DNA of 38,685 bases, from positions 1 to 38,685 of the forward strand of contig NZ_JAJTBB010000051.1 of assembly GCF_021287135.1 (NCBI RefSeq). Direction: 5' to 3'. A model generated the notes under the pieces. The model was not told the DNA's origin. It searched no databases and saw only the letters and a list, made by a program, of their open reading frames with translations. Source of the stretch: Acidovorax sp. Its GTDB lineage: Bacteria > Pseudomonadota > Gammaproteobacteria > Burkholderiales > Burkholderiaceae_C. Shown piece by piece: positions 1 through 9,732 of the stretch (the stretch's first letter is position 1; every line of letters starts with the position of its first letter). Position numbers and translations under genes: made by a program.

Positions 1-892
1 TGCCCTCCACAAACAGGTCGGGATCGAAGGTGGGCTTGCTCACCAGCGCCAGCACCTCGCCGTTGCGCGGATCGATGGCCACCAGGGCGCCCCGGCGCTC
101 ACCATAGAGCTCCTCCACCATTTTCTGGAGCTTGATGTCCAGCGACAGCACCACGGTCTTGCCTGGTGTGGCAGGAAAGCTGTTGAGCTTTCGCACGGCA
201 CGCCCACCCGCCGAGGTCTCCATCTGCTCCACCCCCGTGGTGCCGTGCAACGGCCCCTCAAAGCTCTGCTCGATGCCCAGCTTGCCGATGTACTCGGTGC
301 CACGGTAGTTGGCTTCGTCCTCGGAATCCTGAATTCGCGCTTTCTCCGCCTGGTTGATGCGGCCGATGTAGCCGATGGCGTGGCTGCCCACCTCGCCCAA
401 GGGATAGTTGCGGAACAGGCGTGCCTTCACATCCACACCCGGGAAACGGTAGCGCTGCGCCGTGAAGCGGGCCACCTCCTCATCGCTCAGGCGGGTACGG
501 ATGGGCAAGGATTCAAAGCCCTTGGTCTCTTCCATGAGCCGCTTGAAGCGGCGCCGATCCCGCTGCTGGATTTCGATGATCTCGGCCAGGCCGTCGATGG
601 TTTGCTCCAGATGATCCACCTTGGAAGGCGTGATCTCCAGCGTGTAGGCCGAATAGTTGGTGGCCAGCACCACACCGTTGCGGTCCAGAATGAGCCCTCG
701 GTTGGGCACGATGGGCACCACCGCCGTGCGGTTGCTTTCGGCCTGCGCGGCCAGGTCGTCGTGGCGCACCACCTGCAGGTAGACCAGCCGCGAGGCCAGC
801 AGGCAGAACGCCAGGAACACCACGGCGCCGACCACCAGCGCCCGCGTGCGAAAGCGCGACGCGTCCGCCTCGCTGCTGCGCAGCTCCGTCAT
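1..892 (-). CDS. mrdA: Penicillin-binding protein 2 (peptidoglycan transpeptidase), N-terminal part; truncated by window edge
   Basis: PBP2 is the inner-membrane transpeptidase of the elongasome, working with MreBCD and RodA. About 297 codons are visible. The start is the ATG at 890-892, giving MTELRSSEADASRFRTRALV, followed by one membrane anchor (about residues 17-37). Next comes the typical N-terminal block with PNRGLILDRNG and the pedestal region with GTEYIGKLGIEQSFEG. The visible part ends at LALVSKPTFDPDLFVEG, just before the transpeptidase domain, so the SxxK serine and the KTG motif lie outside the window and cannot be checked. It is last in the visible mreB-mreC-mreD-mrdA order, 124 nt after mreD. 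rodA would be expected next, beyond the left edge. The length is limited only by the window; nothing suggests a broken gene. Confidence 0.95.
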   Translation of the reverse strand, partial: MTELRSSEADASRFRTRALVVGAVVFLAFCLLASRLVYLQVVRHDDLAAQAESNRTAVVPIVPNRGLILDRNGVVLATNYSAYTLEITPSKVDHLEQTIDGLAEIIEIQQRDRRRFKRLMEETKGFESLPIRTRLSDEEVARFTAQRYRFPGVDVKARLFRNYPLGEVGSHAIGYIGRINQAEKARIQDSEDEANYRGTEYIGKLGIEQSFEGPLHGTTGVEQMETSAGGRAVRKLNSFPATPGKTVVLSLDIKLQKMVEELYGERRGALVAIDPRNGEVLALVSKPTFDPDLFVEG

Positions 893-1016
893 GCGCCCGC
901 TCCCTGGCGGTATCCGCGGGGGCCGGGCCGGGAGCACGGCAGCCCCCACGGCCCGCAGGGCCTTGGCGCCCGGGCCAGGCGGCAAATCCGCTCGAACACG
1001 CGTTTCATGGCCGGAC

Positions 1017-1535
1017 CTACAGGGGGCGGTTCTGGTCGGCGTCCGGCGGACGGCGCTGCGGCGCCAGCAGCACCCAGCTGGCCAGCGGCCACATCAGTGC
1101 TTCCAGCACCGGCGCCAGAAAGCTCCACAGCCCGGGAAAGATGCCGCCGAACGCCATGCGCAGCAGCAGCTCGATGGCATGGGCCAGCGCAAACAGCGGC
1201 AGCACCTGCAGCGCCTGCGCCGGGCCGCTGAACCACAGCAGCCGGCGGTGGATGGCAATGGCGCCGAACGACACCACCGTGTAGGCCAGCGCGTGCTGGC
1301 CCAGCAATGCGGAATCGCTCACGTCCATGCACAGGCCCAGCATGAACGCCACGCCCATGCCCACGCGCAGCGGCTGGTGCACGCTCCAGAACACCAGCAG
1401 CACCATCAGGATGTCGGGCGTCCAGACGATGCGGCCCAGCGGGAGCATGTTGAGCGCCAGTCCCGCTACCAGGCTGGCCACGATGAAGACCGGATTGGCC
1501 GGGAGCAGCAGAGGCTCGCCGCGCGGCATGATCAT
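1017..1535 (-). CDS. mreD: Rod shape-determining protein MreD
   Basis: This is a 172-residue polytopic inner-membrane protein that connects the MreB cytoskeleton to peptidoglycan synthesis. The reading begins MIMPRGEPLLLPANPVFI and is hydrophobic almost throughout, with about five membrane segments. The block WTPDILMVLLVFWSVHQP followed by GLCMDVSDSALLGQHAL is typical of MreD. I chose the ATG at 1533-1535 because a G-rich ribosome-binding-like stretch precedes it. A second ATG two codons later is possible. The longer open frame upstream (to 1745) overlaps mreC antisense-like composition and has no MreD character. The gene lies 67 nt after mreC in the same operon. Confidence 0.93.
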   Translation of the reverse strand: MIMPRGEPLLLPANPVFIVASLVAGLALNMLPLGRIVWTPDILMVLLVFWSVHQPLRVGMGVAFMLGLCMDVSDSALLGQHALAYTVVSFGAIAIHRRLLWFSGPAQALQVLPLFALAHAIELLLRMAFGGIFPGLWSFLAPVLEALMWPLASWVLLAPQRRPPDADQNRPL

Positions 1536-1602
1536 GGCCGGCCCCCCTGGCGTGCGGGTTGACGCCACAGCCCGCGGCGATGGGGTTGTGCAGCGGCCAT
1601 CA

Positions 1603-2526
1603 TCATCCCTTGCGCCCTCCCCGCTTGGCGGCTGGCGGGTGCACGGGCTCGGGCCGGGGCAGCGCGTTCTCAGCCAGGGGCTGCAGCACCACCACATGGC
1701 GCGCGCCCTGCACCTGCGCCAGCGGCGCGCAGTAGATGCGTGCAAAGGCCGAATCGGCGCGGCGCTCCACGCGCACCACCCGCGCCACCGGCAGGCCGGA
1801 CGGGTACAGCCCGTCGACGCCGCTGGTGGTCAGCAGGTCGTCCTCGCGCACGTCGGCGTTGGCGGGCATGAAGCGCAGCTCCATCCCGCCGCCGTGGCCC
1901 GCCACCGGGTCGCCATAGGCCACGCCGCGCACCCCGGTACGGATGTTCAGCACCGGGATGGCCTGGTCGCGGTCGACCAGCAACGTCACCTCGCTCACCA
2001 GCGGAAACACCCGCGTGACCTGGCCCAGCACGCCGGCCTCGTCCATCACGGGCGACCCCGGCTCCACGCCCGCCATCTGGCCGCGGTCGATCACCACGCG
2101 CCGCGTGTAGGGGTCTGCCGTGTCATAGATCACTTCCGAAGCCTGCGCGGGGGTTTCCAGCCGGTCGCGCAGCGCCAGCAGCTGCCGCAGGCGGCTGTTC
2201 TCCAGGGCCAGCTGCTCGGCCTGGTGCGCACGCTGCCCCATCACGACCATGTTCTTGCGCGCCGTGTCCAGCTCCTGCTGCGCTGCCTGCAGCGACTGGA
2301 AATAGCCCGAGCCATGGCGTGCCATCTCCACGGGCTGCAGCATGAGCCACTGCACGGGGTACAGCACGGCAGCCACCGCCTGGCGCAAGGGCCCGGTGAT
2401 CTGGAACCGGGCATCTGCCACCATGAGAAACAGCGCCAGAGCGCTGTAGACGGCCAAACGCGACAGGGCCGAAGGGCCCTGTTTGAAGAAAGGAGGAGCG
2501 CTGCGCTCTAGCGTACCCAGCGGCAT
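1603..2526 (-). CDS. mreC: Rod shape-determining protein MreC
   Basis: MreC is a bitopic periplasmic scaffold of the elongasome that contacts PBP2. The protein has 307 residues: a short cytoplasmic N-terminus (MPLGTLERSAPPFFKQGPSA), one membrane helix at about residues 22-40, a predicted coiled coil around residues 70-110 (QAAQQELDTARKNMVV, then HQAEQLALENSRLRQLL), then the beta-rich domain with VIDRGQMAGVEPGSPVMDEAG and LLTTSGVDGLYPSGLPVARV. The C-terminus carries a basic, proline-rich tail (PPAAKRGGRKG). It is separated from mreB by 174 nt, most of which is a copy of structured repeat family 1 (2567-2693). Confidence 0.96.
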   Translation of the reverse strand: MPLGTLERSAPPFFKQGPSALSRLAVYSALALFLMVADARFQITGPLRQAVAAVLYPVQWLMLQPVEMARHGSGYFQSLQAAQQELDTARKNMVVMGQRAHQAEQLALENSRLRQLLALRDRLETPAQASEVIYDTADPYTRRVVIDRGQMAGVEPGSPVMDEAGVLGQVTRVFPLVSEVTLLVDRDQAIPVLNIRTGVRGVAYGDPVAGHGGGMELRFMPANADVREDDLLTTSGVDGLYPSGLPVARVVRVERRADSAFARIYCAPLAQVQGARHVVVLQPLAENALPRPEPVHPPAAKRGGRKG

Positions 2527-2566
2527 TTCAGTGATTCATAGCGCGGCGCGCTAGCCCCCTGGCCTA

Positions 2567-2693
2567 GAAACCTGGCGCGGTCAAAACCAGTGCGCCCGTG
2601 GAGCTGGCTTTGCCAGGCCACCGGATGCGTCCCCCGGCCCGCAGCGCACAGTGCTGCGAGAGCGGAGGGAAGCCGCAAAGCGGCTCAGGGGGG
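2567..2693 (-). repeat. Structured repeat family 1, copy A (3' of mreB)
   Basis: Read on the minus strand, the element begins seven nt after the mreB stop codon with CCCCCCTGAGCCGC and has a first hairpin AGCCGC-TTT-GCGGCT. It then has GGGGGACGCATCCGGTGGCC, the hairpin CTGGC-AAA-GCCAG, CCACGG, and ends near GCGCCAGGTTTC. The same order of blocks occurs at 27596-27718, 30060-30184 and 31215-31324. It lies between mreB and mreC inside an otherwise co-directional operon. It may act as an attenuator or RNA-processing site, but that is inference. Confidence 0.85.
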
Positions 2694-2700
2694 TGACACA

Positions 2701-3744
<1,044 letters not shown>

Positions 3745-3948
3745 TCAAAAATCCTCTCGGGCACGGCATGCGCGTCGGCCTGCCGTCGCCAAGTTTAGGG
3801 GGTGTTTATTGGATTTTTTCGCACAATGACCGGCAGTTGGGAGGCTATTGCGGCAAAGCCGGGATAATACCGCATCCCCTGTGAATAACTCGGCCCGGCC
3901 TGGGTTGAAGCACAGCTTTACTTCTGGTTTCTCTCAATTTTTCTCCCT

Positions 3949-4248
3949 ATGGCACTGACCCCCCAGGACATCGGCCGCATTGCCAACTTGGCGCGGCTTG
4001 AGCTGACCCCCGCAGAAAGTGAGCGCATGCTCACGCAGCTCAACGGTTTCTTCGACATCGTCGAGAAGATGCGGGCTGTGGATACCTCGGGCCTCACGCC
4101 CCTGGCGCACCCGGTGGCCGCCATCCAGGACGTGGCCTTGCGCCTGCGGGACGATGTCGCCAGCGAACCTGACCAGCGCGAGGCCAACCAGCAAAGCGCC
4201 CCCGCCGTCGAACGAGGCCTGTTCCTCGTGCCCAAAGTGATCGAGTAA
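3949..4248 (+). CDS. gatC: Asp-tRNA(Asn)/Glu-tRNA(Gln) amidotransferase subunit C
   Basis: GatC is the small belt subunit that stabilises the GatA-GatB complex, which amidates mischarged Glu-tRNA(Gln) and/or Asp-tRNA(Asn). It has 99 residues, the normal size. It has the GatC features: the helical start [20 protein letters not shown], then [41 protein letters not shown], and the C-terminal [12 protein letters not shown]. It is first of gatC-gatA-gatB with a 21-nt gap to gatA. No strong Shine-Dalgarno sequence is visible upstream. A GATAAT at 3863-3868 is a possible -10, but no -35 lies at the right distance. Confidence 0.97.
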   Translation: MALTPQDIGRIANLARLELTPAESERMLTQLNGFFDIVEKMRAVDTSGLTPLAHPVAAIQDVALRLRDDVASEPDQREANQQSAPAVERGLFLVPKVIE

Positions 4249-4269
4249 GCAAGAACTGACTTCCGCCGC

Positions 4270-5757
4270 ATGACTTCCACCGCATTGCACGACCTGGGCG
4301 TGGCCCAGCTGGCCGCCGAGCTGCGCGCGCGCCGCGTTTCGGCCGTCGAGGCCGCCCAGCATTTCCTGGCCCGCGCCCAGGCCCATCAGAACCTGGGCGC
4401 CTTCGTGGCCGTGAACCCGGACACCACCCTGGCCCAGGCCCGCGCGCAGGATGCCGCCATCGCCGCCGGCACGGCCGGCCCGCTGGCGGGCGTGCCCATC
4501 GCCCACAAGGACATCTTCGTCACCCAGGGCTTCCCCAGCACCGCCGGCTCGAAGATGCTGGCGGGCTACCGGTCGCCCTTTGACGCCACCGTGGTCACCA
4601 AGCTGGCCGACGCCGGCGCCGTGACGCTGGGCAAGCTCAACTGCGACGAGTTCGCCATGGGCTCGGCCAACGAGAACTCCGCCGTCGCCCCCGTGGGCTT
4701 TGACGCGCCCGCCCCGGTGCGCAACCCCTGGGACCAGGGCCGCGTCCCCGGCGGTTCGTCCGGCGGCAGCGCCGTGGCCGTGGCCGCGCGCCTGGCCCCG
4801 GCCGTGACCGGCACCGACACGGGCGGCTCCATCCGCCAGCCGGCGTCGTTCTGCGGCATCACGGGCATCAAGCCCACCTACGGGCGCGCCAGCCGCTACG
4901 GCATGATCGCGTTTGCCTCCAGCCTGGACCAGGCCGGCCCCATGGCCCGCAGTGCCGAGGACTGCGCGTTGCTGCTGTCGGCCATGTGCGGCCCGGACCT
5001 GGACCGCGACTCCACCAGCCTGGACATGCCGGCCGAGAACTTCAGCGCCCAGCTCAATGGCAGCATCGACGGCCTGCGCATCGGCATTCCCGCTGAGTTC
5101 TTTGGCGAAGGCCTGGCACCCGACGTGCGCGCGGCCGTGGACGGCGCGCTGAAGGAATACGAGAAGCTCGGCGCCAAGCTCGTGCCCATCAGCCTGCCGC
5201 GCACCGAGCTGTCGATCCCGGTGTACTACATCATCGCGCCCGCCGAGGCGTCGTCCAACCTGAGCCGCTTTGACGGCGTGAAGTTCGGCCACCGCGCCCA
5301 GGACTACACGGACCTGGTGGACATGTACAAGAAGACCCGCGCCGAAGGCTTTGGCGACGAGGTCAAGCGCCGCATCATGATCGGCACCTACGTGCTGTCG
5401 CACGGTTACTACGACGCCTATTACCTGCAGGCCCAGAAGATCCGCCGCATGATCGCGGACGACTTCCAGCGCGCCTTCCAGGAGTGCGACCTCATCGCCG
5501 GCCCCGTGGCCCCCACCGTGGCCTGGAAGCTGGGCGAACACGGCAACGACCCGCTGGCCGACTACCTGGCCGACATCTTCACGCTGCCCGCCTCGCTGGC
5601 CGGCCTGCCCGGCATGAGCGTACCCGCGGGCTTTGGCGAGGGCGGCCTGCCGGTGGGGCTGCAGCTGATCGGCAATTACTTCCAGGAGGGCCGCCTGCTC
5701 AACGCAGCGCACCGCCTGCAGCAGGCCACCGATTTCCACCGGCGCTCGCCGCTCTGA
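4270..5757 (+). CDS. gatA: Asp-tRNA(Asn)/Glu-tRNA(Gln) amidotransferase subunit A (amidase)
   Basis: GatA hydrolyses glutamine and channels ammonia to GatB. The 495-residue protein has the amidase-signature fold. The catalytic Ser-cis-Ser-Lys triad is visible as Lys about 80 in [10 protein letters not shown], the cis-Ser about 163 in [16 protein letters not shown], and the nucleophile Ser about 187 in [16 protein letters not shown]. The last two assignments are by spacing to the Staphylococcus aureus enzyme. The C-terminal part contains [12 protein letters not shown] and the ending [13 protein letters not shown]. It sits between gatC (21 nt upstream) and gatB (116 nt downstream). The wide gap before gatB is filled by an inverted pair of repeat family 2. 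Confidence 0.98.
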   Translation: MTSTALHDLGVAQLAAELRARRVSAVEAAQHFLARAQAHQNLGAFVAVNPDTTLAQARAQDAAIAAGTAGPLAGVPIAHKDIFVTQGFPSTAGSKMLAGYRSPFDATVVTKLADAGAVTLGKLNCDEFAMGSANENSAVAPVGFDAPAPVRNPWDQGRVPGGSSGGSAVAVAARLAPAVTGTDTGGSIRQPASFCGITGIKPTYGRASRYGMIAFASSLDQAGPMARSAEDCALLLSAMCGPDLDRDSTSLDMPAENFSAQLNGSIDGLRIGIPAEFFGEGLAPDVRAAVDGALKEYEKLGAKLVPISLPRTELSIPVYYIIAPAEASSNLSRFDGVKFGHRAQDYTDLVDMYKKTRAEGFGDEVKRRIMIGTYVLSHGYYDAYYLQAQKIRRMIADDFQRAFQECDLIAGPVAPTVAWKLGEHGNDPLADYLADIFTLPASLAGLPGMSVPAGFGEGGLPVGLQLIGNYFQEGRLLNAAHRLQQATDFHRRSPL

Positions 5758-5761
5758 AATG

Positions 5762-5856
5762 CATAGCTGCCCGCGCTTGATCTGCAATGTTTTCAGATTG
5801 ATTTATCTCTGAAATCTTTGCACCGCAAGCGCCAGCAGCTCCTTATTTGATAGTGA
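5762..5856. repeat. Repeat family 2, tail-to-tail pair forming a long hairpin between gatA and gatB
   Basis: AGCTGCCCGCGCTTG (5765-5779) pairs with CAAGCGCCAGCAGCT (5826-5840), 13 of 15 positions. An inner stem TTTCAGA / TCTGAAA is perfect and there is a TGCAA / TTGCA stem between them. Each arm resembles the start of repeat family 2 (ATAGCTGCTTGCGCTT), one copy on each strand. The structure lies inside the gatCAB operon, about 20 nt before the gatB ribosome-binding site, so it could influence gatB expression; that is inference. Confidence 0.75.
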
Positions 5857-5873
5857 TTGCCAAGGACAGATCC

Positions 5874-7325
5874 ATGTCTGCCAAACTCATTCAGGGCTAC
5901 GAAGTCGTCATCGGCTTCGAAACCCACACCCAGCTCGCCACCAAGAGCAAGATCTTCAGCCGCGCCAGCACCGCCTTCGGCGCCGAGCCCAACACCCAGG
6001 CCTGCGCCGTGGACCTGGCCTTGCCGGGCACCCTGCCCGTGATGAACCGCGAGGCGGTCGCCTGCGCCATCCGGCTGGGGCTGGCACTGGGCTCGCACAT
6101 CGCGCCCGTGAGCGTCTTTGCGCGCAAGAACTACTTCTACCCCGACCTGCCCAAGGGCTACCAGATCAGCCAGTTCGAGATCCCGGTCGTGCAAGGCGGC
6201 GAGGTGTCGTTCTACCTGGACGACGAGAAGAAGACCGTGCGCCTGGTGCGCGCCCACCTGGAAGAAGACGCGGGCAAGTCGCTGCACGAGGACTTCATCG
6301 GCCAGTCGGGCATCGACCTGAACCGCGCCGGCACGCCGCTGCTGGAGATCGTGACCGAGCCCGACATCCGTTCCAGCGAAGAGGCCGTGGCCTACGCCAA
6401 GGAGCTGCACAAGATCGTGACCTGGATCGGCATCTGCGACGGCAACATGCAGGAAGGCAGCTTCCGCTGCGACGCCAACGTGTCCGTGCGCAAGCCCGGG
6501 GCGCCGCTGGGCACCCGCCGCGAGATCAAGAACCTGAACTCGTTCAAGTTCATGCAGCAGGCCATCGACTACGAGATCCGCTGGCAGATCGAGCAGATCG
6601 AGGACGGCCACGCCATCCAGCAGGCCACCGTGCTGTTCGACCCCGACACGGGCGAAACCCGCGCCATGCGCACCAAGGAGGACGCGGCCGACTACCGCTA
6701 CTTCCCCGACCCGGACCTGCCGCCGCTGGTGGTGGCCGCCGACTGGATCGAGCGCGAGCGCGCGCAGATGGCCGAGCTGCCCCGCACCATGGCGGCACGC
6801 TTTGTGGCGGACTACGGGCTGCCCGAGTACGACGCGACCACGCTGACGCAGAGCAAGGCCATGGCGGCCTACTTTGAAGCGGCCGCCAAGGCCTGCGGCC
6901 AGGCCAAGCTGGCCAGCAACTGGATCATGGGCGAGGTTTCCCGCCGCCTGAACATGGCCGAGATCGGCATCGAGCAAGCGCCGGTGTCCTCGGCCCAGCT
7001 GGCCGCGCTGATTGCGCGCATTGCCGACGGCACCATCTCCAACAACGCGGCCAAGCAGGTGTTCGACGCGCTGTGGACGGGCGAGTCCACCGAGGTGGAC
7101 GCGGTCATCGAAGCCAAGGGCCTCAAGCAGATGAACGACTCCGGCGCGTTGGAGAAGATCCTTGACGAAGTGATTGCCGCCAACCCCGACAACGTGGCCC
7201 AGTTCAAGGCCGGCAAGGACAAGGCGTTCAACGCCCTGGTGGGCCAGGCCATGAAGGCCAGCAAGGGCAAGGCCAACCCGCAACAGGTCAATGATCTGCT
7301 GCGGGCCAAGCTCTCCGGCGGCTGA
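5874..7325 (+). CDS. gatB: Asp-tRNA(Asn)/Glu-tRNA(Gln) amidotransferase subunit B
   Basis: GatB is the kinase/transamidase subunit that activates the misacylated tRNA carboxyl group and transfers ammonia from GatA. From the ATG at 5874 the protein has 483 residues. It shows the GatB cradle block [36 protein letters not shown], the metal/ATP region [29 protein letters not shown], and [12 protein letters not shown]. It ends with the helical tail and YqeY-like domain ([18 protein letters not shown]). I preferred 5874 over an in-frame start at 5847 because AAGGA lies seven nt before it and the family begins at about this point. The operon ends at a strong hairpin terminator at 7347-7390. Confidence 0.97.
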   Translation: MSAKLIQGYEVVIGFETHTQLATKSKIFSRASTAFGAEPNTQACAVDLALPGTLPVMNREAVACAIRLGLALGSHIAPVSVFARKNYFYPDLPKGYQISQFEIPVVQGGEVSFYLDDEKKTVRLVRAHLEEDAGKSLHEDFIGQSGIDLNRAGTPLLEIVTEPDIRSSEEAVAYAKELHKIVTWIGICDGNMQEGSFRCDANVSVRKPGAPLGTRREIKNLNSFKFMQQAIDYEIRWQIEQIEDGHAIQQATVLFDPDTGETRAMRTKEDAADYRYFPDPDLPPLVVAADWIERERAQMAELPRTMAARFVADYGLPEYDATTLTQSKAMAAYFEAAAKACGQAKLASNWIMGEVSRRLNMAEIGIEQAPVSSAQLAALIARIADGTISNNAAKQVFDALWTGESTEVDAVIEAKGLKQMNDSGALEKILDEVIAANPDNVAQFKAGKDKAFNALVGQAMKASKGKANPQQVNDLLRAKLSGG

Positions 7326-7346
7326 CCCGGCAACCCAGATCCCCCC

Positions 7347-7390
7347 AAAAAAGAACCCCAGGTGCCGGAGGGCGCCTGGGGTTCTTTTTT
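7347..7390. terminator. Bidirectional intrinsic terminator between gatB and the DUF4124 gene
   Basis: A near-perfect hairpin has arms AAAAAAGAACCCCAGG and CCTGGGGTTCTTTTTT, an inner TGCC/GGCG extension (one G-T wobble) and a GGAG loop. The T-run on one side and A-run on the other make it suitable for both strands. It lies 21 nt after gatB and 71 nt after the convergent DUF4124 gene. Confidence 0.93.
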
Positions 7391-7461
7391 GAACAGGTGC
7401 TTGCGGGCCGCAGCGCGGTGGAGGGGGTTTGCGAGGGGGTGCGACGGTGCGGCTTGGGCGC

Positions 7462-8193
7462 CTACCGCGCCGGCAGGCTGCTGGCCGAGGCGGCAGCCGC
7501 CCCCGCAGGTGCCGGTGCAAGCGCAGGTGCGGACGGGGGCACCGGGGGCACGCGCTGCGCGTCCCACAGCTTGCGCAGCTGGGCCAGTTCGGTGTCAAAG
7601 CGCTGGTGTACGCGGCGTTTTTCCTGCTCCTGCCCGGCGATGAAGCGCTGCTGCTCGGCCACGCTTTCTTCAATTTCGCCCATCTTGCGGCGCAGGTTCA
7701 TGGGTGCCTTGTTGGGGTCCTTCTTGTAGAACTCCATCTCGACCTCAAGCTTCTTGTATTCCGCCTTGAGTTCGGTGATGCGCTTTTCTGCGGTGGCCGT
7801 GACGTCGTCCACCAATTGGATCGCTGCCGCCCGTTCCACGTCATGGGCGGCCTTGTTGGGATAACGGGCCACCAGCGCACGTTCGCGGCGGCGCTCCTCG
7901 ACAATGCGGGCCTGTTCTTCGGCTTCCTTGCGCTTTTGCGCTTCCAGCGCGGAGCGCTCCAGCTCCGTCAGCGACGGCCCGATCTGGCGGCGCGTGGTGC
8001 CCGAGGGGCTGAGCTCCCGCTGCTCGCGGTCCAGGCACTCCGGAATCGGCCGGTCCGCCGTCAGCCGGCGCCCGTTGCGGTCCACGCAGGTGTAGATGCC
8101 GCCCGTCGACGCGGCCTGGGATTGCGCCCAGGCCATCTCAGCGCTGAGACAGACCAGCCATACGCCACCCAAGATCCACGCCGACTTGCTCAA
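7462..8193 (-). CDS. Secreted DUF4124-type coiled-coil protein
   Basis: The 243-residue protein has a signal peptide (MSKSAWILGGVWLVCLSAEM, cleavage near AWA-QSQ). It is followed by a small DUF4124-like module with two cysteines (IYTCVDRNGRRLTADRPIPEC). Residues 75-215 form a long charged helical region rich in Glu, Lys and Arg, probably a coiled coil. The tail is Ala/Pro-rich. The start is a TTG at 8191-8193, only five nt after the pyrE stop. No ATG is available in frame before residue 20, and only the TTG gives a complete signal peptide. Its function is unknown; it is likely envelope-associated. The tight spacing to pyrE suggests translational coupling. Confidence 0.8.
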   Translation of the reverse strand: MSKSAWILGGVWLVCLSAEMAWAQSQAASTGGIYTCVDRNGRRLTADRPIPECLDREQRELSPSGTTRRQIGPSLTELERSALEAQKRKEAEEQARIVEERRRERALVARYPNKAAHDVERAAAIQLVDDVTATAEKRITELKAEYKKLEVEMEFYKKDPNKAPMNLRRKMGEIEESVAEQQRFIAGQEQEKRRVHQRFDTELAQLRKLWDAQRVPPVPPSAPALAPAPAGAAAASASSLPAR

Positions 8194-8198
8194 ACCAT

Positions 8199-8897
8199 CT
8201 ACCCTTCGTTGACGCCATACCGCTGGCGGTAGGCCAGCACTTTTTCATGGTGGGAGCGCATCCCCTCTTCCCCGTTTTGGGAGAGATACAGCAATAAGTC
8301 TGCCAGCCGCGCGATGGTGCACACCTGCATGCCCAGCTGCTGGCGCACGTACTGCACGGCGCTGTAGTCCACGTCGTGGCCATTCTCGGTGGCTTTTTCC
8401 TGCCGGTCCAGCGCGATGGCCACGGCATGCGGCGTGGCGCCCGCGGCCTTGATGAGGGCGATGGACTCGCGCGCGGCGGTGCCCGCCGACATCACGTCGT
8501 CCACGATCAGCACGCGGCCCTGCAGCGGCGCGCCCACCAGGGTGCCGCCTTCGCCGTGGGCCTTGGCCTCCTTGCGGTTGTAGGCAAACGGCACGTTGCG
8601 GCCCTGGCGCGCCAGCTCCACGGCCACCGTGGCGGCCAGCGGAATGCCCTTGTAGGCGGGGCCAAACACCATGTCGAACTCAATGCCGCTGGCGAGGATG
8701 GCTTTTGCATAGAATTCCGCGAGCCGCCCCATCTTGCGGCCGTCATCGAACAGCCCTGCATTGAAGAAGTACGGGCTCAGGCGCCCGGCCTTGGTCTTGA
8801 ATTCACCGAACCGCAGCACGCCGACCTCGACGGCAAACCTCACGAAATCCTGCGCCAGCCGGCCCTGCTCCGAGGGTTGCGCGCCAACATCCACCAT
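8199..8897 (-). CDS. pyrE: Orotate phosphoribosyltransferase
   Basis: PyrE converts orotate and PRPP to orotidine 5'-phosphate in de novo UMP synthesis, in the cytoplasm. The protein has 232 residues. Signatures are FKTKAGRLSPYFFNAGLFDD near the N-terminus, GPAYKGIPLA, the flexible catalytic loop FAYNRKEAKAHGEGG (about residues 104-118), and the PRPP-binding motif RVLIVDDVMSAGTA (about 128-141). An AAAGGA ribosome-binding site lies six nt before the ATG. The start codon is only 12 nt from that of the divergent exonuclease gene, so the pyrE promoter must lie within that gene's coding sequence. The DUF4124 gene follows immediately. Confidence 0.97.
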   Translation of the reverse strand: MVDVGAQPSEQGRLAQDFVRFAVEVGVLRFGEFKTKAGRLSPYFFNAGLFDDGRKMGRLAEFYAKAILASGIEFDMVFGPAYKGIPLAATVAVELARQGRNVPFAYNRKEAKAHGEGGTLVGAPLQGRVLIVDDVMSAGTAARESIALIKAAGATPHAVAIALDRQEKATENGHDVDYSAVQYVRQQLGMQVCTIARLADLLLYLSQNGEEGMRSHHEKVLAYRQRYGVNEG

Positions 8898-8909
8898 GGG
8901 AAATCCTTT
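8898..8909. promoter_or_regulatory. 12-nt divergent start region shared by pyrE and xth
   Basis: The pyrE ATG (8895-8897, minus) and the xth GTG (8910-8912, plus) are separated by 12 nt. The minus-strand AAAGGA serving pyrE occupies most of this gap and abuts the xth start codon. There is no room for either promoter, so each promoter must lie inside the opposite gene and the two 5' leaders must be complementary. Confidence 0.7.
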
Positions 8910-9713
8910 GTGTTCAAGTTAACCAGCCTCAATCTCAACGGCATCCGCTCGGCTACCAGCAAAGGCGTGGAAAGCTGGATGGCAGCCACGCGGCCGGATT
9001 GTATTTGCGTGCAGGAAATCAAGGCCCAGGCACCGGACATGGTCAACCGGTTCGAGCGCATGGCCGGCCTGCAGGGGCATTTCCACTTTGCCCAGAAGAA
9101 GGGCTACTCGGGCGTGGGCGTCTACACCCGCCACGAGCCCTCGGACGTCCTCGTGGGCTACGGCTCGCCCGAATTCGACGCCGAAGGCCGCTATGTGGAA
9201 CTGCGCTTTGACACCCCCGCGCGCAAGCTGTCGATCATCAGCGCCTACTTCCCCAGCGGCTCCTCCGGCGAAGAGCGCCAGCAGGCCAAGTTCCGCTTTC
9301 TGGCCGAATTCCACCCCCACCTGATGAAGACCAAGCGCGAGCGGGAGTTCATTTTGTGCGGCGACATCAACATCGCGCACCAGAACATCGACCTCAAGAA
9401 CTGGCGCAGCAACCAGAAAAACAGTGGTTTTTTACCCGAAGAACGGGCCTGGATGACAAAGTTGTTGCACACAACTGATGAAGGAGGCGGCATCATAGAC
9501 GTTTACCGTCAGTTACAACCGGCCGCCACCGACACCGCCTACACCTGGTGGAGCAACCGCGGGCAGGCCTATGCCAACAACGTGGGTTGGCGGCTGGACT
9601 ACCACCTGGCCACCCCTGCGCTCGCGGCGCTGGCACGTACCGAATCCATTTACAAGGGCGAAAAGTTCTCCGACCACGCACCCATCACCGTGGAGTACGA
9701 CCTGAGCTTGTAA
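8910..9713 (+). CDS. xth: Exodeoxyribonuclease III (AP endonuclease, EEP family)
   Basis: This enzyme cleaves DNA at abasic sites and has 3'-5' exonuclease activity in base-excision repair. The 267-residue protein shows the EEP fold motifs: LNLNGIRSA at the N-terminus, CVQEIKAQ (metal-binding Glu), YSGVGVYTR, LCGDINIAH (catalytic Asp and Asn), WRLDYHL, and the C-terminal FSDHAPI (catalytic His). No ATG lies in frame upstream, so the start is the GTG at 8910, giving MFKLTSLNLNG as in relatives. A weak GGGA precedes it by eight nt. The 19-nt gap to the downstream ATPase gene suggests co-transcription. Confidence 0.95.
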   Translation: MFKLTSLNLNGIRSATSKGVESWMAATRPDCICVQEIKAQAPDMVNRFERMAGLQGHFHFAQKKGYSGVGVYTRHEPSDVLVGYGSPEFDAEGRYVELRFDTPARKLSIISAYFPSGSSGEERQQAKFRFLAEFHPHLMKTKREREFILCGDINIAHQNIDLKNWRSNQKNSGFLPEERAWMTKLLHTTDEGGGIIDVYRQLQPAATDTAYTWWSNRGQAYANNVGWRLDYHLATPALAALARTESIYKGEKFSDHAPITVEYDLSL

Positions 9714-9732
9714 CAACGCCCCGCCGCCTTCC

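Noticed and set aside
3837-3868. gatC promoter TTGGGA...GATAAT
   Set aside because: The spacing is 20 nt and the -35 match is poor, so I did not list it as a feature.
3934-5787. Long antisense open frame over gatA (and similar ones over gatB, the PilB-like ATPase gene, the transporter gene and ilvE)
   Set aside because: They are shadows of strongly supported genes with skewed codon content; no conserved motifs are present.
5847-5873. gatB start at 5847 (MIVIAKDRS extension)
   Set aside because: The extension overlaps the repeat hairpin end and the true ribosome-binding site AAGGA that serves the ATG at 5874.
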